Source: Bradyrhizobium sp. CER78 (GTDB taxonomy: Bacteria; Pseudomonadota; Alphaproteobacteria; Rhizobiales; Xanthobacteraceae). Taken from it: a stretch of 64,000 nucleotides of DNA. Under the pieces are notes generated by a model, which did not search any database, was not told the DNA's origin, and worked only from the letters and a program-made list of their open reading frames with translations. Position 1 is the first letter of the stretch, and the number at the start of each line of letters is the position of its first letter. The DNA is taken from assembly GCF_029846235.1 (NCBI RefSeq), contig NZ_JARVWP010000006.1, positions 372,001 through 436,000 of the forward strand, in the 5' to 3' direction. This document shows, piece by piece, positions 45,127 to 56,100 of this stretch. Both the position numbers and the translations under genes were made by a program.

Positions 45127-45127
45127 C

Positions 45128-45175
45128 CCCCTCACCCGGCTGCTACGCAGCCGACCTCTCCCCGGAGGGGAGAGG
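45128..45175. repeat. inverted repeat, copy 2 flanking the DUF559 gene (locus B)
   Basis: This is the near-exact inverse complement of copy 1 (three differences in 48 bp). It starts one base upstream of the nuclease ATG and ends 23 bp before the trpA start. It contains CCTCTCCCC-GG-AGGGGAGAGG and the CGGCTGC/GCAGCCG stem. Confidence 0.9.
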
Positions 45176-45198
45176 TATAGCACAGCGACTGTCCAGCC

Positions 45199-46035
45199 AT
45201 GACTACCCGTATCGACGCACGTTTCGCCGAGCTGAAGCAGCAGGGCCGCTCCGCTTTCGTCACCTTCGTGATGGCCGGTGACCCCGATGCCAAGACCTCG
45301 CTCGACATCCTCATGGCGCTGCCGAAGGCCGGTGCCGACGTCATCGAGATCGGCATGCCGTTCACCGATCCGATGGCCGACGGTCCGTCGATTCAGGCCG
45401 CGGGGCTCCGTGCGCTGAAGGGCGGCATGACCTTGCGCAAGACGCTGGCGATGGTCCGCGACTTCCGCAAGGAGGACAACGCCACGCCGATCGTGCTGAT
45501 GGGCTATTACAATCCGATCTACATCTACGGCGTCGACAGCTTCCTGGCCGATGCCAAGACCGCCGGCGTCGATGGCCTGATCATCGTCGACCTGCCGCCG
45601 GAGGAAGACACCGAGCTCTGCATCCCCGCGATGAAAGCCGGGCTGAACTTCATCCGCCTGGCGACGCCGACCACCGACGACAAGCGCCTGCCGGCGGTGC
45701 TCGCGAATACCTCGGGCTTTGTCTACTACGTCTCGATCACCGGCATCACCGGCGCTGCGACGGCCGATTCGAACGCGGTTGCGGAAGCGGTCGCCCGCAT
45801 CAAGCGGCACACCAAGCTGCCGGTCTGCGTCGGCTTCGGCATCCGCACCCCGGAGACCGCGCGCGCGATCGCCGAAAACGCCAACGGCGCGGTGGTCGGC
45901 ACCGCGATCGTCGACGTGGTGCGCGCCAACCTCGATGCCGAGGGCCGCGCCACGCCGAAGACCGTGAGCGCGGTGGCGGACCTGGTGTCGGCGCTGGCGC
46001 AGGGGGTCCGGGGCGCCAAACAGGCCGCTGAATAA
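45199..46035 (+). CDS. trpA: tryptophan synthase alpha subunit TrpA
   Basis: The 278-residue TIM barrel cleaves indole-3-glycerol phosphate to indole, which it channels to TrpB. Catalytic Glu and Asp lie in [23 protein letters not shown]; the phosphate loop is [15 protein letters not shown] and [15 protein letters not shown]. The start [12 protein letters not shown] is 23 bp after an inverted repeat, so its ribosome site is poor and it may depend on read-through from trpB. Confidence 0.97.
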   Translation: MTTRIDARFAELKQQGRSAFVTFVMAGDPDAKTSLDILMALPKAGADVIEIGMPFTDPMADGPSIQAAGLRALKGGMTLRKTLAMVRDFRKEDNATPIVLMGYYNPIYIYGVDSFLADAKTAGVDGLIIVDLPPEEDTELCIPAMKAGLNFIRLATPTTDDKRLPAVLANTSGFVYYVSITGITGAATADSNAVAEAVARIKRHTKLPVCVGFGIRTPETARAIAENANGAVVGTAIVDVVRANLDAEGRATPKTVSAVADLVSALAQGVRGAKQAAE

Positions 46036-46139
46036 GCCACATTTTGCGGCAACAAGGCCGCAGACGGCGGCTTGCCGGGTTCGCCCGGCCCGCCATATAT
46101 CCAGCTGGTGCGGGACCGACCCGCATTTCGGAGCGAACC

Positions 46140-47081
46140 ATGAACTGGCTCACCAACGTCGTCCGGCCGAAGATCCGCAACATCCTGCGGCGCGAGACGC
46201 CGGAGAATCTCTGGATCAAATGCCCGGATTCCGGACAGCTCGTGTTCTACAAGGACGTCGAGGCCAACCAGTTCGTGATCCCCGGCTCGAACTACCACAT
46301 GCGCATGGGCGCGGTGGCGCGCCTGAAGTCGATCTTCGACAACGAGACCTGGTTCGATGTCGCGTTGCCCGAGGTGACGCCCGATCCGCTCAAGTTCCGC
46401 GACGAGCGCAAATATGTCGACCGCATCAAGGACGCGCGCACCAAGACCGGGCTGAACGACGCGGTCAAGGTCGGCTATGGCAAGCTCGAGGGCGCCGGCG
46501 TCGTGGTCGCGGTGCAGGATTTCGATTTCATGGGCGGCTCGCTCGGCATGGCCGCCGGTGAAGCGATGGTGCGCGGGCTCGAGCTCGCGGTCGAGAAGAA
46601 GTCGCCCTTCATCGTGTTCGCCGCATCCGGCGGCGCGCGGATGCAGGAAGGCATCCTGTCGCTGATGCAGATGCCGCGCACCACGGTCGGCGTGCAGATG
46701 CTGCGCGAGGCGCGGCAGCCCTATATCGTCGTGCTGACCAATCCGACCACCGGCGGCGTCACCGCCTCCTATGCGATGCTTGGCGACGTCCAGATCGCCG
46801 AGCCCGGTGCGTTGATCGGTTTTGCCGGCGCGCGCGTGATCGAGCAGACCATCCGCGAGAAGCTGCCGGAAGGTTTCCAGCGTGCCGAATATCTCCGCGA
46901 GCACGGCATGGTCGACATGGTCGTGCACCGCCACGACATGAAGGCGACGCTGGCCCGGCTGTGCCGCCTGTTCACCAAGTCGCCGGCGCTCGAAACCGCA
47001 TCGAAGCCCGCAACGCCCGTCACCGAGCCGGCCCAGATCGTCACGGCCCCGGAGACGGTGCCGGCCGCGCCGCACGCGTGA
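46140..47081 (+). CDS. accD: acetyl-CoA carboxylase carboxyltransferase beta subunit AccD
   Basis: AccD with AccA transfers carboxyl groups to acetyl-CoA, starting fatty-acid synthesis. The 313-residue protein starts [18 protein letters not shown]. The crotonase-type core includes [47 protein letters not shown] and [18 protein letters not shown]. The N-terminal zinc-ribbon region is [11 protein letters not shown] and [11 protein letters not shown]: only Cys28 of the four usual Cys remains (others Ser31, Ile47, Ser50). The start at 46140 is chosen at the conserved N-terminus. It overlaps folC. Confidence 0.96.
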   Translation: MNWLTNVVRPKIRNILRRETPENLWIKCPDSGQLVFYKDVEANQFVIPGSNYHMRMGAVARLKSIFDNETWFDVALPEVTPDPLKFRDERKYVDRIKDARTKTGLNDAVKVGYGKLEGAGVVVAVQDFDFMGGSLGMAAGEAMVRGLELAVEKKSPFIVFAASGGARMQEGILSLMQMPRTTVGVQMLREARQPYIVVLTNPTTGGVTASYAMLGDVQIAEPGALIGFAGARVIEQTIREKLPEGFQRAEYLREHGMVDMVVHRHDMKATLARLCRLFTKSPALETASKPATPVTEPAQIVTAPETVPAAPHA

Positions 47082-48421
47082 CCGCAAGCGCCGCCCCATC
47101 GCAGGCCTCGTTCGAGGCGTTGATCGCGCGGATATCGGCGCTGCATCCGAAGCGCATCGATCTCAGCCTCGATCGCATGCGCGGTCTGATGGAGCGGCTG
47201 GATCATCCCGAGCGCAAGCTGCCACCGGTGATCCATGTCGCCGGCACCAACGGCAAGGGCTCGACCGTCGCCTATCTGCGCGCGATCCTCGAAGCCGCAG
47301 GCCTGCGCGTGCACGTCTTCACCTCGCCCTATCTGGTCCGGCTCAACGAATGCTACCGGCTGGGTGCGGTCGGCGGCGGCAAGCTGGTCGGCGACGATGA
47401 GCTGCGCGCGACCTTCGAAGATTGTGAGCGCGTCAATGCCGGCAATCCCATCACCATCTTCGAGATGGAAACGGCGGTGGCGTTCTGCCTGTTCGCGAAG
47501 CATCCGGCCGACGTCGCGCTGCTCGAGGTCGGGCTCGGCGGCCGGCTCGATTCCACCAATGTGGTCGAGACGCCGCTGGCCTCGGTGATCACGCCGGTCA
47601 GCATGGACCATATGGAATTCCTCGGCGACAATCTGACGGCGATCGCCGGCGAGAAGGCCGCGATCATCAAGCGCAAGGTGCCGGTGGTGTGCGCCGAGCA
47701 GGCGCCGGATGCGATGGCCGTGATCGAGGCCGAAGCGAACCGCCAGCGCGCGCCGCTGCATGCGGCCGGCCAGCAATGGCATGTCGGCGTCGAACGCGGC
47801 CGGTTGGTCTATCAGGACGAGCGCGGTCTGCTGGATCTCGCCGCGCCAAAACTGTTCGGCAGGCATCAGTTCGACAATGCGGGCCTCGCGATCGCGACCC
47901 TGCGCGCGATCGACACGTTCAAGCTCAATATCGCCGCCTACGAGGCCGGCGTCGTCAATGCGGAATGGCCGGCGCGGATGCAGCGGCTGGTCTCCGGCAC
48001 GCTCGTCTGCCAGGGGCCGCAGGGCTCCGAGGTCTGGCTCGATGGCGGCCACAATGCCGAGGGCGGCCGGGTTGCGGCCGCCGCGCTCGGCGACCTCGAA
48101 GAGCGGGTGTCGCGGCCGCTGGTCGTGATCGCAGGCATGATGGCCAACAAGGATGCCAATGCCTTCCTCGCCAATTTCGCCGGTTTGACGCGCCACATCA
48201 TCGCGGTGCCGGTGCCCGGCCGCGACAACGGCATGGCGCCGGACAAACTCGCCGATGCCGCGCGTGCGCTCGGCATGCGGGTCGAGATCGCGACCGGCGT
48301 CGACACCGCGTTGCAACGGCTTGCGACGCTGGCCTACGAGGTGCCGCCGCGCATCCTGATCACGGGCTCGCTGTATCTGGCCGGCCCGGTGCTTGCAGCC
48401 AACGGCACGCCTCCTGCATAA
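47078..48421 (+). CDS. folC: bifunctional folylpolyglutamate/dihydrofolate synthase FolC
   Basis: The 447-residue Mur-ligase-family enzyme adds Glu to folates. The GTG start at 47078 overlaps the accD stop (GTGA) and begins [34 protein letters not shown]. Motifs: P-loop [19 protein letters not shown], omega-loop [48 protein letters not shown] and the C-terminal DGGHNAEGG. accD-folC pairing is a standard proteobacterial arrangement. Confidence 0.95.
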   Translation: MTASAAPSQASFEALIARISALHPKRIDLSLDRMRGLMERLDHPERKLPPVIHVAGTNGKGSTVAYLRAILEAAGLRVHVFTSPYLVRLNECYRLGAVGGGKLVGDDELRATFEDCERVNAGNPITIFEMETAVAFCLFAKHPADVALLEVGLGGRLDSTNVVETPLASVITPVSMDHMEFLGDNLTAIAGEKAAIIKRKVPVVCAEQAPDAMAVIEAEANRQRAPLHAAGQQWHVGVERGRLVYQDERGLLDLAAPKLFGRHQFDNAGLAIATLRAIDTFKLNIAAYEAGVVNAEWPARMQRLVSGTLVCQGPQGSEVWLDGGHNAEGGRVAAAALGDLEERVSRPLVVIAGMMANKDANAFLANFAGLTRHIIAVPVPGRDNGMAPDKLADAARALGMRVEIATGVDTALQRLATLAYEVPPRILITGSLYLAGPVLAANGTPPA

Positions 48422-48467
48422 CAGGCCTCGCGTCCGGATGCGGTGCGCATGAGGAGGACAACACATC

Positions 48468-49208
48468 ATGCGATTTGCTGCGATCGCCGACATCCACGGC
48501 AACCATCTCGCGCTTGAGGCCGTGCTGTCGGACATCCGCGCGCAGGGCATTTCCGACATCGTCGATCTCGGCGACATGGTGAGCGGACCGCTCGATGCGC
48601 AGCCGACCGTCGATATGCTGATGAAGCTCGATGCGGTCCATCTGCTCGGCAATCACGACCGCTATCTGATCGATCGCCCGCACGAGAAAATGGGCTCCTG
48701 GGAGCGGCGGACCTACACGCAGCTCGAGCCGCGGCATCTCGACTGGCTGCGCACGTTGCCGGCGAATGCGGTCTATCGCAACGAGGTCTTCCTCTGCCAC
48801 GCGACGCCGCAGGATGACGAGACCTATTGGCTCGACACTGTGCTGCCGGGCGGCGAAGTCTTGATGTCCGCGCTGGAAACGATCGAGGCGAGGGCGACCG
48901 GCGTGACGCAATCGCTGATCCTGTGCGCGCACACGCACACCGCGCGAGCCGTAAGGCTTCGCGACGGAAGGCTGATCGTCAATCCAGGCAGCGTCGGCTC
49001 ACCCGGCTATCGCGCCGGCAAGCCACATCCCCATGTCGTCGAGGCCGGATCGCCCGATGCACGCTACGCCATCCTCGAACAGGCTGGTGGCGACTGGGAC
49101 GTCACCTTCCGTCACATCCCCTACGATCACGCGGCGATGGCGGCGCTGGCGCGGCACAATGGCGAGGCCGAACTCGCCTTAGCGCTGGCGACGGGATGGA
49201 TCAGGTAA
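48468..49208 (+). CDS. metallophosphoesterase (calcineurin-like, YfcE-type)
   Basis: The 246-residue protein carries the dimetal site motifs in order: ADIHGNH (D-x-H), DLGDMVSGP (GD), LLGNHDRY (GNHD), CHATP and CAHTHTARAV (GHxH type), followed by IVNPGSVGSPGY, typical of YfcE/MJ0936 phosphodiesterases. It probably hydrolyses phosphodiesters or a nucleotide; the substrate is unknown. GAGGAGGA precedes the ATG. It is convergent with trxA, separated by a terminator hairpin. Confidence 0.9.
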   Translation: MRFAAIADIHGNHLALEAVLSDIRAQGISDIVDLGDMVSGPLDAQPTVDMLMKLDAVHLLGNHDRYLIDRPHEKMGSWERRTYTQLEPRHLDWLRTLPANAVYRNEVFLCHATPQDDETYWLDTVLPGGEVLMSALETIEARATGVTQSLILCAHTHTARAVRLRDGRLIVNPGSVGSPGYRAGKPHPHVVEAGSPDARYAILEQAGGDWDVTFRHIPYDHAAMAALARHNGEAELALALATGWIR

Positions 49209-49210
49209 AG

Positions 49211-49235
49211 CAAAACGGCCGGCTTTCGCCGGCCG
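49211..49235 (-). terminator. terminator between metallophosphoesterase and trxA
   Basis: CGGCCGGC (49216-49223), TTTC, GCCGGCCG (49228-49235). On the minus strand the stem is followed by TTTTG, so it ends trxA transcription; it can also block read-through from the plus strand. Confidence 0.82.
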
Positions 49236-49263
49236 ATTCGCAAATCAGCTAATTCGAATCTGA

Positions 49264-49584
49264 TCAGACCGCAGCGGTGATCCACTGCTGCAGCTTGGCC
49301 TTCGGCGCGGCGCCGACCTGACGGGACGCCATCTCGCCGCCCTTGAAGATCATCAGGGTCGGGATCGACATCACGCCATACTTCGACGCGGTCTTCGGGC
49401 TCTCGTCGACATTGAGCTTCACGATCTTGACCTTGTCGCCCATCGCACCGGAAATCTCATCGAGAGCGGGCGCGATCATGCGGCAGGGGCCGCACCATTC
49501 GGCCCAGAAGTCGACGACCACCGGCCCGGTCGCCTTGAGCACTTCGGCTTCGAAATCGGCGTCAGAAACCTTGCCAACGGCCAT
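49264..49584 (-). CDS. trxA: thioredoxin TrxA
   Basis: The 106-residue thioredoxin has the redox centre FWAEWCGPCRMIAPAL and the cis-Pro strand VMSIPTLMIFKGGE. It begins MAVGKVSDADFEAEVLKATG at 49584; the extension to 49650 is not conserved. It reduces disulphides in cytosolic enzymes and follows addA at about 115 bp, the order seen in other Rhizobiales. Confidence 0.97.
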   Translation of the reverse strand: MAVGKVSDADFEAEVLKATGPVVVDFWAEWCGPCRMIAPALDEISGAMGDKVKIVKLNVDESPKTASKYGVMSIPTLMIFKGGEMASRQVGAAPKAKLQQWITAAV

Positions 49585-49700
49585 GTGAGTACCTCGTTCG
49601 GTTGAGACAAAAGGGCGCGGTGGAGAATCGCGCCCGGGAGCATGGGGCAAACGTATGAACGCCCCCTTGCCGGGTCAAGCTTGCTCACGCCGACATGAAC

Positions 49701-52700
49701 TTATGCCAGCCCGGCGTCCAGCGCGGAGGCGGAAATCTCCATCATTTCAGCGGTTTCGGTCCAGAGCAGGGCGGCGTGGATGATCCTTTGGGGATAAAGT
49801 TTTGCCAGCACCGCGCGGTACAGCGCGAGCTGCCGGATATAGCCCCTGGGGGCCTCGGCGGCGGTCTTTGGCGGGGCGTGGTTGGTCTTGAAATCGACGA
49901 TCAGGACCTCGTTCGGCGTCACCACCAGCCGGTCGATCTGGCCGGAGACCAGCGTCTTCGGCTGGCCCGGCCGCTCCAGCCGGCCCACGATCGACACCTC
50001 GGCACGGCTGCCGGGGGCAAACACCGGTGCGAAGCGCAGATCGACGGTCAGGGCGACCACTTGCCGAGCCAGCGCCGCGCGCTCTTCCTCGCTCCAGCCA
50101 TCGGCGTTGCGGCTGAGATAGCCGAGCGCCGCGCCGAGCCGCCGCTCCAGCGCGACGTCCGGCAGCGATTGCAGCAGGCGATGCACCAGCGTGCCGCGTT
50201 GCCGGGCGCGGGCGCGCAGCTGCACCGATTCGCCTGATCGTATCGGGTGGCGGTCGTCATCGGCCGGATCGGACGGACGCAACACGCCCGCGGCGGCGGC
50301 TTCAGGTGCGGCCGCCGTCCGCAGCCAGGACGGCAGCGCGACCGGTGCCGCGGCCGCTGATGCCGCGGCACCGGTGAGATCGGCCGTGTCGTCGGGCCGC
50401 GAATAGCGCATCACCTTGCCGGCCTGCGTCTCGATTTCCTCGAGCTTGAGCCCGGAATTGGCGAGCCCCTTGGTGATCAGATCGTACCAGGAGGATTTCC
50501 GCACCGTGTTCATGTTGCCGGGCATGCAACCGCCGACGATCAGCCGGTCGGCGGCACGGGTCATCGCGACATAGAGCAGGCGGCGATATTCGTCCTCGGT
50601 GTCGCCGAGCATCGCCTTGCGCGCGTCGGCGACATTGGGCGGATCCTCGGCCTTCTTGCCGGCCCACACCACGACGCCGGGCGCGTTCGGCGCGGCGTTG
50701 CCCTGCGGCAGGTGGATCAGCCTCAGCCGCTGGGTGTCCGATGGCGAGGTCGTGGTGTCGACCAGGAACACCACCGATGCCTCGAGGCCCTTGGCGCCGT
50801 GCACGGTCATCACGCGCACTTCGTCGCGCGAGATTTCCATGTCGCGCTTCACCTCGGTGTCGGCGGCGCGCAGCCAGGCGACGAAGCCCTGCAGCGAGGC
50901 CGGCGCCTTGCGCTCATAGCTCAGCGCGAGCTCGAGGAATTCGTCGAGCGCATCATTGGCCTCATGGCCGAGCCGGCGCAGCATGCGCGCGCGTCCGCCA
51001 TCGCCGCCGAGCAGCCAGGCGTAGAACGCGAACGGCGTCTCCTGGGTGAAGCGGCGCTCGCACTCTTCCAAGCGCCGCAGCGCGGCCGAAAAGCGCTCAT
51101 CAGTCGGCGCCTGCGCGGTCAATGCCTCGCGCAGCGAACCGCGGCGCTGATACGCCAGCTTGAACAGATCGTCGTCGTCGAGGCCGAACAGCGGACTCTT
51201 CAGCGCCACCGCGAGCGCCAGATCGTCCTGAGGCAGCAGCAGCGCGTCGGCGAGGTTCATCAGGTCGATGATCGCGATGTGCTCGGTCAGCTTCAGCCGG
51301 TCGGCGCCGGCGACCGGAATGCCTGCGTGCTTCAGCGCCTGGATGACAGCGTCGAAGGCGTTGCCGCGCCGCCGCACCAGGATCAACATATCTCCGTAAC
51401 GCAGCGGCCGCCGCCCGCCGGCGCTGCCGGTCATGGTGCCGCTGCTGACCAGGCGCTTGATTTCGGCCTGGATGCGTCGCGCCAGCTTCACTTCGGGGCT
51501 CGTCATCGCGACGCCGTCGAACGGCGCACGCCAGCCTTCGATGTCCTGGCGGTCGTCGGCGACGGCGAGATCCCACAGCTCGATCAGGCTGGGGCCGGCA
51601 TCGGCCATCGCGTTGTGGATCGGGTAGCCGTTCTCGACCGCGTGGATGCTGCGGAAGATCTCCTGCTCGCGGAACACGTGGTCGACCGAGTGCAGGATCA
51701 CCGGTCCCGAGCGGAACGAATAGGTGAACGACACCGGATCGAATTTCAGCCCGGCTTCCTCGAACCGCCGCTTCAGCTCGCGCCGGCGTAGATCGAACTC
51801 GCGCGGTGCCGCGCCCTGGAACGAGAAGATCGACTGCTTCTCGTCGCCGACCGCGAACACCGTGCGCACCAGCCCGTCGCGCGCGCCGGCGCCGGAGGTG
51901 AATTCCGAGATGATATGCGCGACAATGTCCCATTGCCGCGGGCTGGTGTCCTGCGCCTCGTCGATCAGCACGTGATCGACGCCGCGGTCGAGCTTGTAAT
52001 GCACCCAGCCGGAGGAGACGCGGTCGAGCATATCCAGCGTCTTGTCGATCAGATCATCATAGTCGAGCAGGCCGCGTTCCAGCTTCTCGCGCCGGTAGTG
52101 TGCGGCCGCCGCGGTCGCGATGTGGATCAGCGCCTCGGTGCGGTCGCGCGCGACCACGGCACGTCGCCGCTCGATCAGCGGACCGAGCCGGTCGATCTCG
52201 GCCTCGAACCTGTTGCCCGCGACCGAATTCTTTTTGATGAAATTGTTGGTGATGACGGACGCGCGCGGCGCGCGGTCATCGGTCAGGAACACGCCGAGAT
52301 ATTCGTCGACTTGCGCTGCGCCGGTAAAGGTCAGCGCAGCCCGCAGCCGTTCGGCCTGCTTCTGATCCGCCTTGCTGCTGGTGTCGAGCAGCGTCGCCAT
52401 CTCCCGCCAGCTCGACCGCGGCAGGTTCGGCCCATCGACGATCTCGCGCTCGACATCCTCTATGCGATCGTCGGCAGAAACGCCGAGCGCGGCCGACATC
52501 TGCGCGGCGGCGGCCGCGGCGTTGCCGGCGGCGTCGGTCCAGGCCATGAAATGGTCGCGGCTGAGGCATGCCTCGCGGACCACCTCCTTGAAAGTGACGT
52601 CGGCAGCATTCGCCATCGCCGTGCGCAGCGCGCGGCCGACCGGACTGTCGGGAATCCGCGACGCTTCGAGGAACACCGCGAGGTTGGCACGCTCCATCAT

Positions 52701-53177
52701 CTCGTTCTGGTCGCGGTCGTCGAGCACGGCAAAGCGCGCCGGCACATTGGCCTCGAACGGGAACTGCTGCAGCAGGCGGGTGCACAGCGCGTGGATGGTC
52801 TGCACCTTCAGTCCGCCCGGTGTCTCCAGCGCGCAAGCAAACAGTTTTCGTGCCTCGCGCCGTAGCGTGGCAGATGGATGCGCGATGCCGGCCTCGCGGA
52901 TCGCGGCATCGAGCCCGGCGTCGTCCAGCGTCACCCAATGGCCGAGCGTCGTGAACACGCGTTCGGCCATGTTCGCCGCGGCGGCCTTGGTGAAGGTGAT
53001 GCAGAGGATCTTTTCCGGCGGCACGCCCGATAGCAGCAGGCGGATCACGCGTTGCACCAGCACATGGGTCTTGCCCGAGCCGGCATTGGCCGACACGAAG
53101 GTCGACACCTTCGGGTCGGACGCGCGGGCCTGCGCATCGCGCACCGCCGGCGGGATCGGACGCGGAGCGTTCACCAT
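49701..53177 (-). CDS. addA: double-strand break repair helicase-nuclease AddA
   Basis: The 1158-residue protein (alphaproteobacterial type) combines a UvrD/Rep-type helicase with a C-terminal RecB-family nuclease. Walker A is in STFVSANAGSGKTHVLVQRVIRLL. Motif II (DE) is in VDHVLIDEAQDTSPRQWDI, motif III in FAVGDEKQSIFSFQGA, motif V/VI in VMTVHGAKGLEASVVFLVD and RRLLYVAMTRAADRLIVGG. The nuclease motif SGQIDRLVVTPNEVLIVDFKTNHAPP carries the Asp-Asp-x-Lys. It acts with AddB to resect DNA ends for RecA. Its ATG overlaps the addB stop by seven bases. Confidence 0.95.
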   Translation of the reverse strand: MVNAPRPIPPAVRDAQARASDPKVSTFVSANAGSGKTHVLVQRVIRLLLSGVPPEKILCITFTKAAAANMAERVFTTLGHWVTLDDAGLDAAIREAGIAHPSATLRREARKLFACALETPGGLKVQTIHALCTRLLQQFPFEANVPARFAVLDDRDQNEMMERANLAVFLEASRIPDSPVGRALRTAMANAADVTFKEVVREACLSRDHFMAWTDAAGNAAAAAAQMSAALGVSADDRIEDVEREIVDGPNLPRSSWREMATLLDTSSKADQKQAERLRAALTFTGAAQVDEYLGVFLTDDRAPRASVITNNFIKKNSVAGNRFEAEIDRLGPLIERRRAVVARDRTEALIHIATAAAAHYRREKLERGLLDYDDLIDKTLDMLDRVSSGWVHYKLDRGVDHVLIDEAQDTSPRQWDIVAHIISEFTSGAGARDGLVRTVFAVGDEKQSIFSFQGAAPREFDLRRRELKRRFEEAGLKFDPVSFTYSFRSGPVILHSVDHVFREQEIFRSIHAVENGYPIHNAMADAGPSLIELWDLAVADDRQDIEGWRAPFDGVAMTSPEVKLARRIQAEIKRLVSSGTMTGSAGGRRPLRYGDMLILVRRRGNAFDAVIQALKHAGIPVAGADRLKLTEHIAIIDLMNLADALLLPQDDLALAVALKSPLFGLDDDDLFKLAYQRRGSLREALTAQAPTDERFSAALRRLEECERRFTQETPFAFYAWLLGGDGGRARMLRRLGHEANDALDEFLELALSYERKAPASLQGFVAWLRAADTEVKRDMEISRDEVRVMTVHGAKGLEASVVFLVDTTTSPSDTQRLRLIHLPQGNAAPNAPGVVVWAGKKAEDPPNVADARKAMLGDTEDEYRRLLYVAMTRAADRLIVGGCMPGNMNTVRKSSWYDLITKGLANSGLKLEEIETQAGKVMRYSRPDDTADLTGAAASAAAAPVALPSWLRTAAAPEAAAAGVLRPSDPADDDRHPIRSGESVQLRARARQRGTLVHRLLQSLPDVALERRLGAALGYLSRNADGWSEEERAALARQVVALTVDLRFAPVFAPGSRAEVSIVGRLERPGQPKTLVSGQIDRLVVTPNEVLIVDFKTNHAPPKTAAEAPRGYIRQLALYRAVLAKLYPQRIIHAALLWTETAEMMEISASALDAGLA

Positions 53178-56100
53178 TCCTCGATCCCCAGGCCGCCGGC
53201 GGCGGACCATTCCTTGATGCGCGCGAGGTCGTCATAGGCCCCGTAGCGGTTCGCCCACATCGAGAGATTTAGCGAGGTATAGGCCTGGCTCTCGTCGTCG
53301 AAGGCGCGGATCAGGGCCTCGAGCTTTCGCCGGGCGGCGTCGGCGGCTTCATCGGGCGGCTGCGGTGTGTCGTTGGTCTTGATCTTCAGCTCCAGCGAAC
53401 GCTGCTCGCCTGGCGGGTTGTTGCCGCTCAGCCTGACATAGACGAGATCACCGACCGAAGAGTCGGCCGGAATGTCGGCAAAGCCGCCCTCGCGCAGGAT
53501 CGCGGCCTCCAGCGTCAGCTGCGGCGACAGGCCCATGCGCACCTGCTTGCCGGTCGGCGGCTGGCCGGTCTTGTAATCGAGGATCGCAAAGCTGCCGTCG
53601 TCGCGCCGCTCGATGCGATCGGCGCGCGCGGAGAGGGTGAAGGTCCTGGCGTCGTCGAGCGGAATGCCGATCTCGCCGCGGATCTCGGCGTTGATGGCGT
53701 CGATGCTGACGCGCCGGGCCTGCTCCCATTCCGCGAACCACGCCGCGATGCGCTGGAAGCGCGGCCACCACAGCGCGCGTGCCTCGGGCCGCTCCATCAA
53801 CGGCGCAAAATGTTTGGCGCCGATGTCGCGCAGCGCGCCCCTGATGTCGTCAGGCAGCGCGTCGGCGTAAGTTTGTGTGAACTCGCCGAGCGATTCGTGG
53901 ATTGCGGAGCCGCGGTCCGCCGCCGACAGGGGCATGTCGACGGGATCGAGCGGATCGAGCCTCAGGATGTAGCGCGCATAGATCGTGTAGGGATCGCGCA
54001 GCCAGTCCTCGATTGCGGTGACCGACATCTTCAGCGGCCGCGCCTCGCGCGGGGGCCGCGGCTCCGGCTGCGGGATCGGCTCGACCTTGTCGGGCCGGTC
54101 GAGCTCGGCGGCATATTGCACGTAGATCTCGCCGGCCGACGTTGCCGCCTTCCAGCGCGCTTCGCCGGCAACCGCTTCGAGCCGGTGCAGGAAGCGCGAG
54201 GCGACCGCCGGCGCGCCGCCGACCTTCGCCGCATGGGTGAGGATCACCTCGTCATGGCCGAGCAGCTGCGCGAAGTCGTGCGCGGACAGGCCGATGCGCC
54301 GTTCGGGCAGATCGAGCCCGAGCTCGTGCCGCATCGGCCGGCTCAGCCAGGGATCGATCCGCGGCGCCGGCGGCCAGACGCCCTCGACCAGGCCGCCGAG
54401 GATGACGCGATCGGATTCCGTCAGACGCGCCTCGAGCTGACCGAAGATGTTGAGCTGCGCGCGCGCCGATTCCGGCCGCCGCACCATGCGGTCGGCGAAA
54501 GCGGTCTGGAACACCTCGGGATAATCCGCGAGCGGCGTCATCAGCCCGCTCGGCTGCTGCCTGGCGAGCAGCTCGTCGAAGGCGGAGGCCAGCGACGCAC
54601 CGGCGCGCTCCTCGAACACGAGGGCGACGCCGTTCTGATCGGCCGACAGTGCGATCAGCGCCTCGCGGTGGCGCGCCGCGAGCTCGGCGAAATCATACGG
54701 CTTGGACGACGCCATGCCTTCGAGCGGCGCCAGCGCCGCCTGCAATCTGGTGATCAGGTCCTGGGCCTGGTTGAGCTCATTGTCGCGCAGCCGGGCGCGC
54801 GACTCCATGGCGTGCAGCGACGAGGTCTCGCCGCCATGCAGCTTGACCAGCTCGGCGCGGAAACGCGCAAAGTCGCGCGCGAGGCCGCCGGTTCCCGCTT
54901 GCGGCCGCGTGCCCCGCAGCAGCGCGATCTCCAGCACCTCGATCGCGTGCGTCAGCGCGCCATGCGCGTAGCCGAGCCGCAACAGCGGATGCTTGAGCAG
55001 CGCGAGCAATGTCGGCGGCTCAAGCCCGTTGGCTGCGGCCTCCGCGGCGAGGCGGGCGAACACGCCGGCCGGCGTCTCGATCAGCGCATCGCCGCCGGAA
55101 TCATCGAACTCCAGCTTCCAGCGCGTGAGCGAGGCCATCACCCGGCGGGCCAGCGCGCGATCCGGCGTCACCAGTGCGGCCGATTTGCCGAGATGCCGTG
55201 CCTCGCGCATCGCGACCGCGATCGCCAGTGCCTCCATTTCCGGATTCGGCGCCTCGACCACCGTGAGATTGGTCATCCCTGCGGAAATCCGCGCCGCGAT
55301 CTCCGGCCGCTCCAGCCGGTCATGCCATTGCGCGGTCGCGGTCGAGGGACGCATCGTTTCCGACACCAGCACCTCGCGGCCGAGCGGCGCGGGCTCCGCG
55401 AGGCTCTCGACATCGCGGCGCTTGATGCCGAAGCGGTCGAGCAGCGCGTGCATCGCGAATTGCGGATGGTTCGACGACGGCGGCGTTGTGAACCTGCCAT
55501 CGTCACCGCGCTCGCCGCCGATCGTGTCCCAGCTGTCCTCGTCGAGATCGGTGTCGAGCCCGGGCAGCACCACGGCGCCATTCGGAAGCTTCGCCACCGC
55601 GTGCAGGAACTTCGCCGTCGCCGGCATCGAGCCGGTCGAACCGGCGGCAATCACCGGGCCCGTGGGATGCGCGGTCAGCCGTGCCGCCTCCGCCTCGATC
55701 AGGAGATCGCGCCGCGCGGCCGGCTCGATCCGGCCGATCTCCTTGAGGTAGTTCGGCCAGGCGTCGCGCGCGATGCGCAGGAAGTCGAGCGAGTGCTGCC
55801 AGTATTTGTCGAGCTGATCCGGCACCAGGCGGTCGAGCGCACGCCAGTCGACGCCGCGCGTCACCATGTCGTCCATCAGCCGCGCCAGGTCGCCCGCGAG
55901 CTGCAAGGTCGAGGCCGGGCCGCCGACCACCAGCGGCGCGGATACCGGCGTCTTCGCCCAGGCCGCGACCAGATGCGCCAGGGTCAGCCGGCGCTCGAGC
56001 TCGCCGAGCCGGGGCGGGATCTCCAGCAGCGCAGCGCCGCCGACATCGTCGCCCTGGTCGGCGAAGGCGAGTTCGTCCTCATCGATCTCGCCGAGCGCGA

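Noticed and set aside
46769..48652. Long minus-strand open frame opposite accD/folC
   Set aside because: Antisense shadow of two conserved enzymes; no motif.
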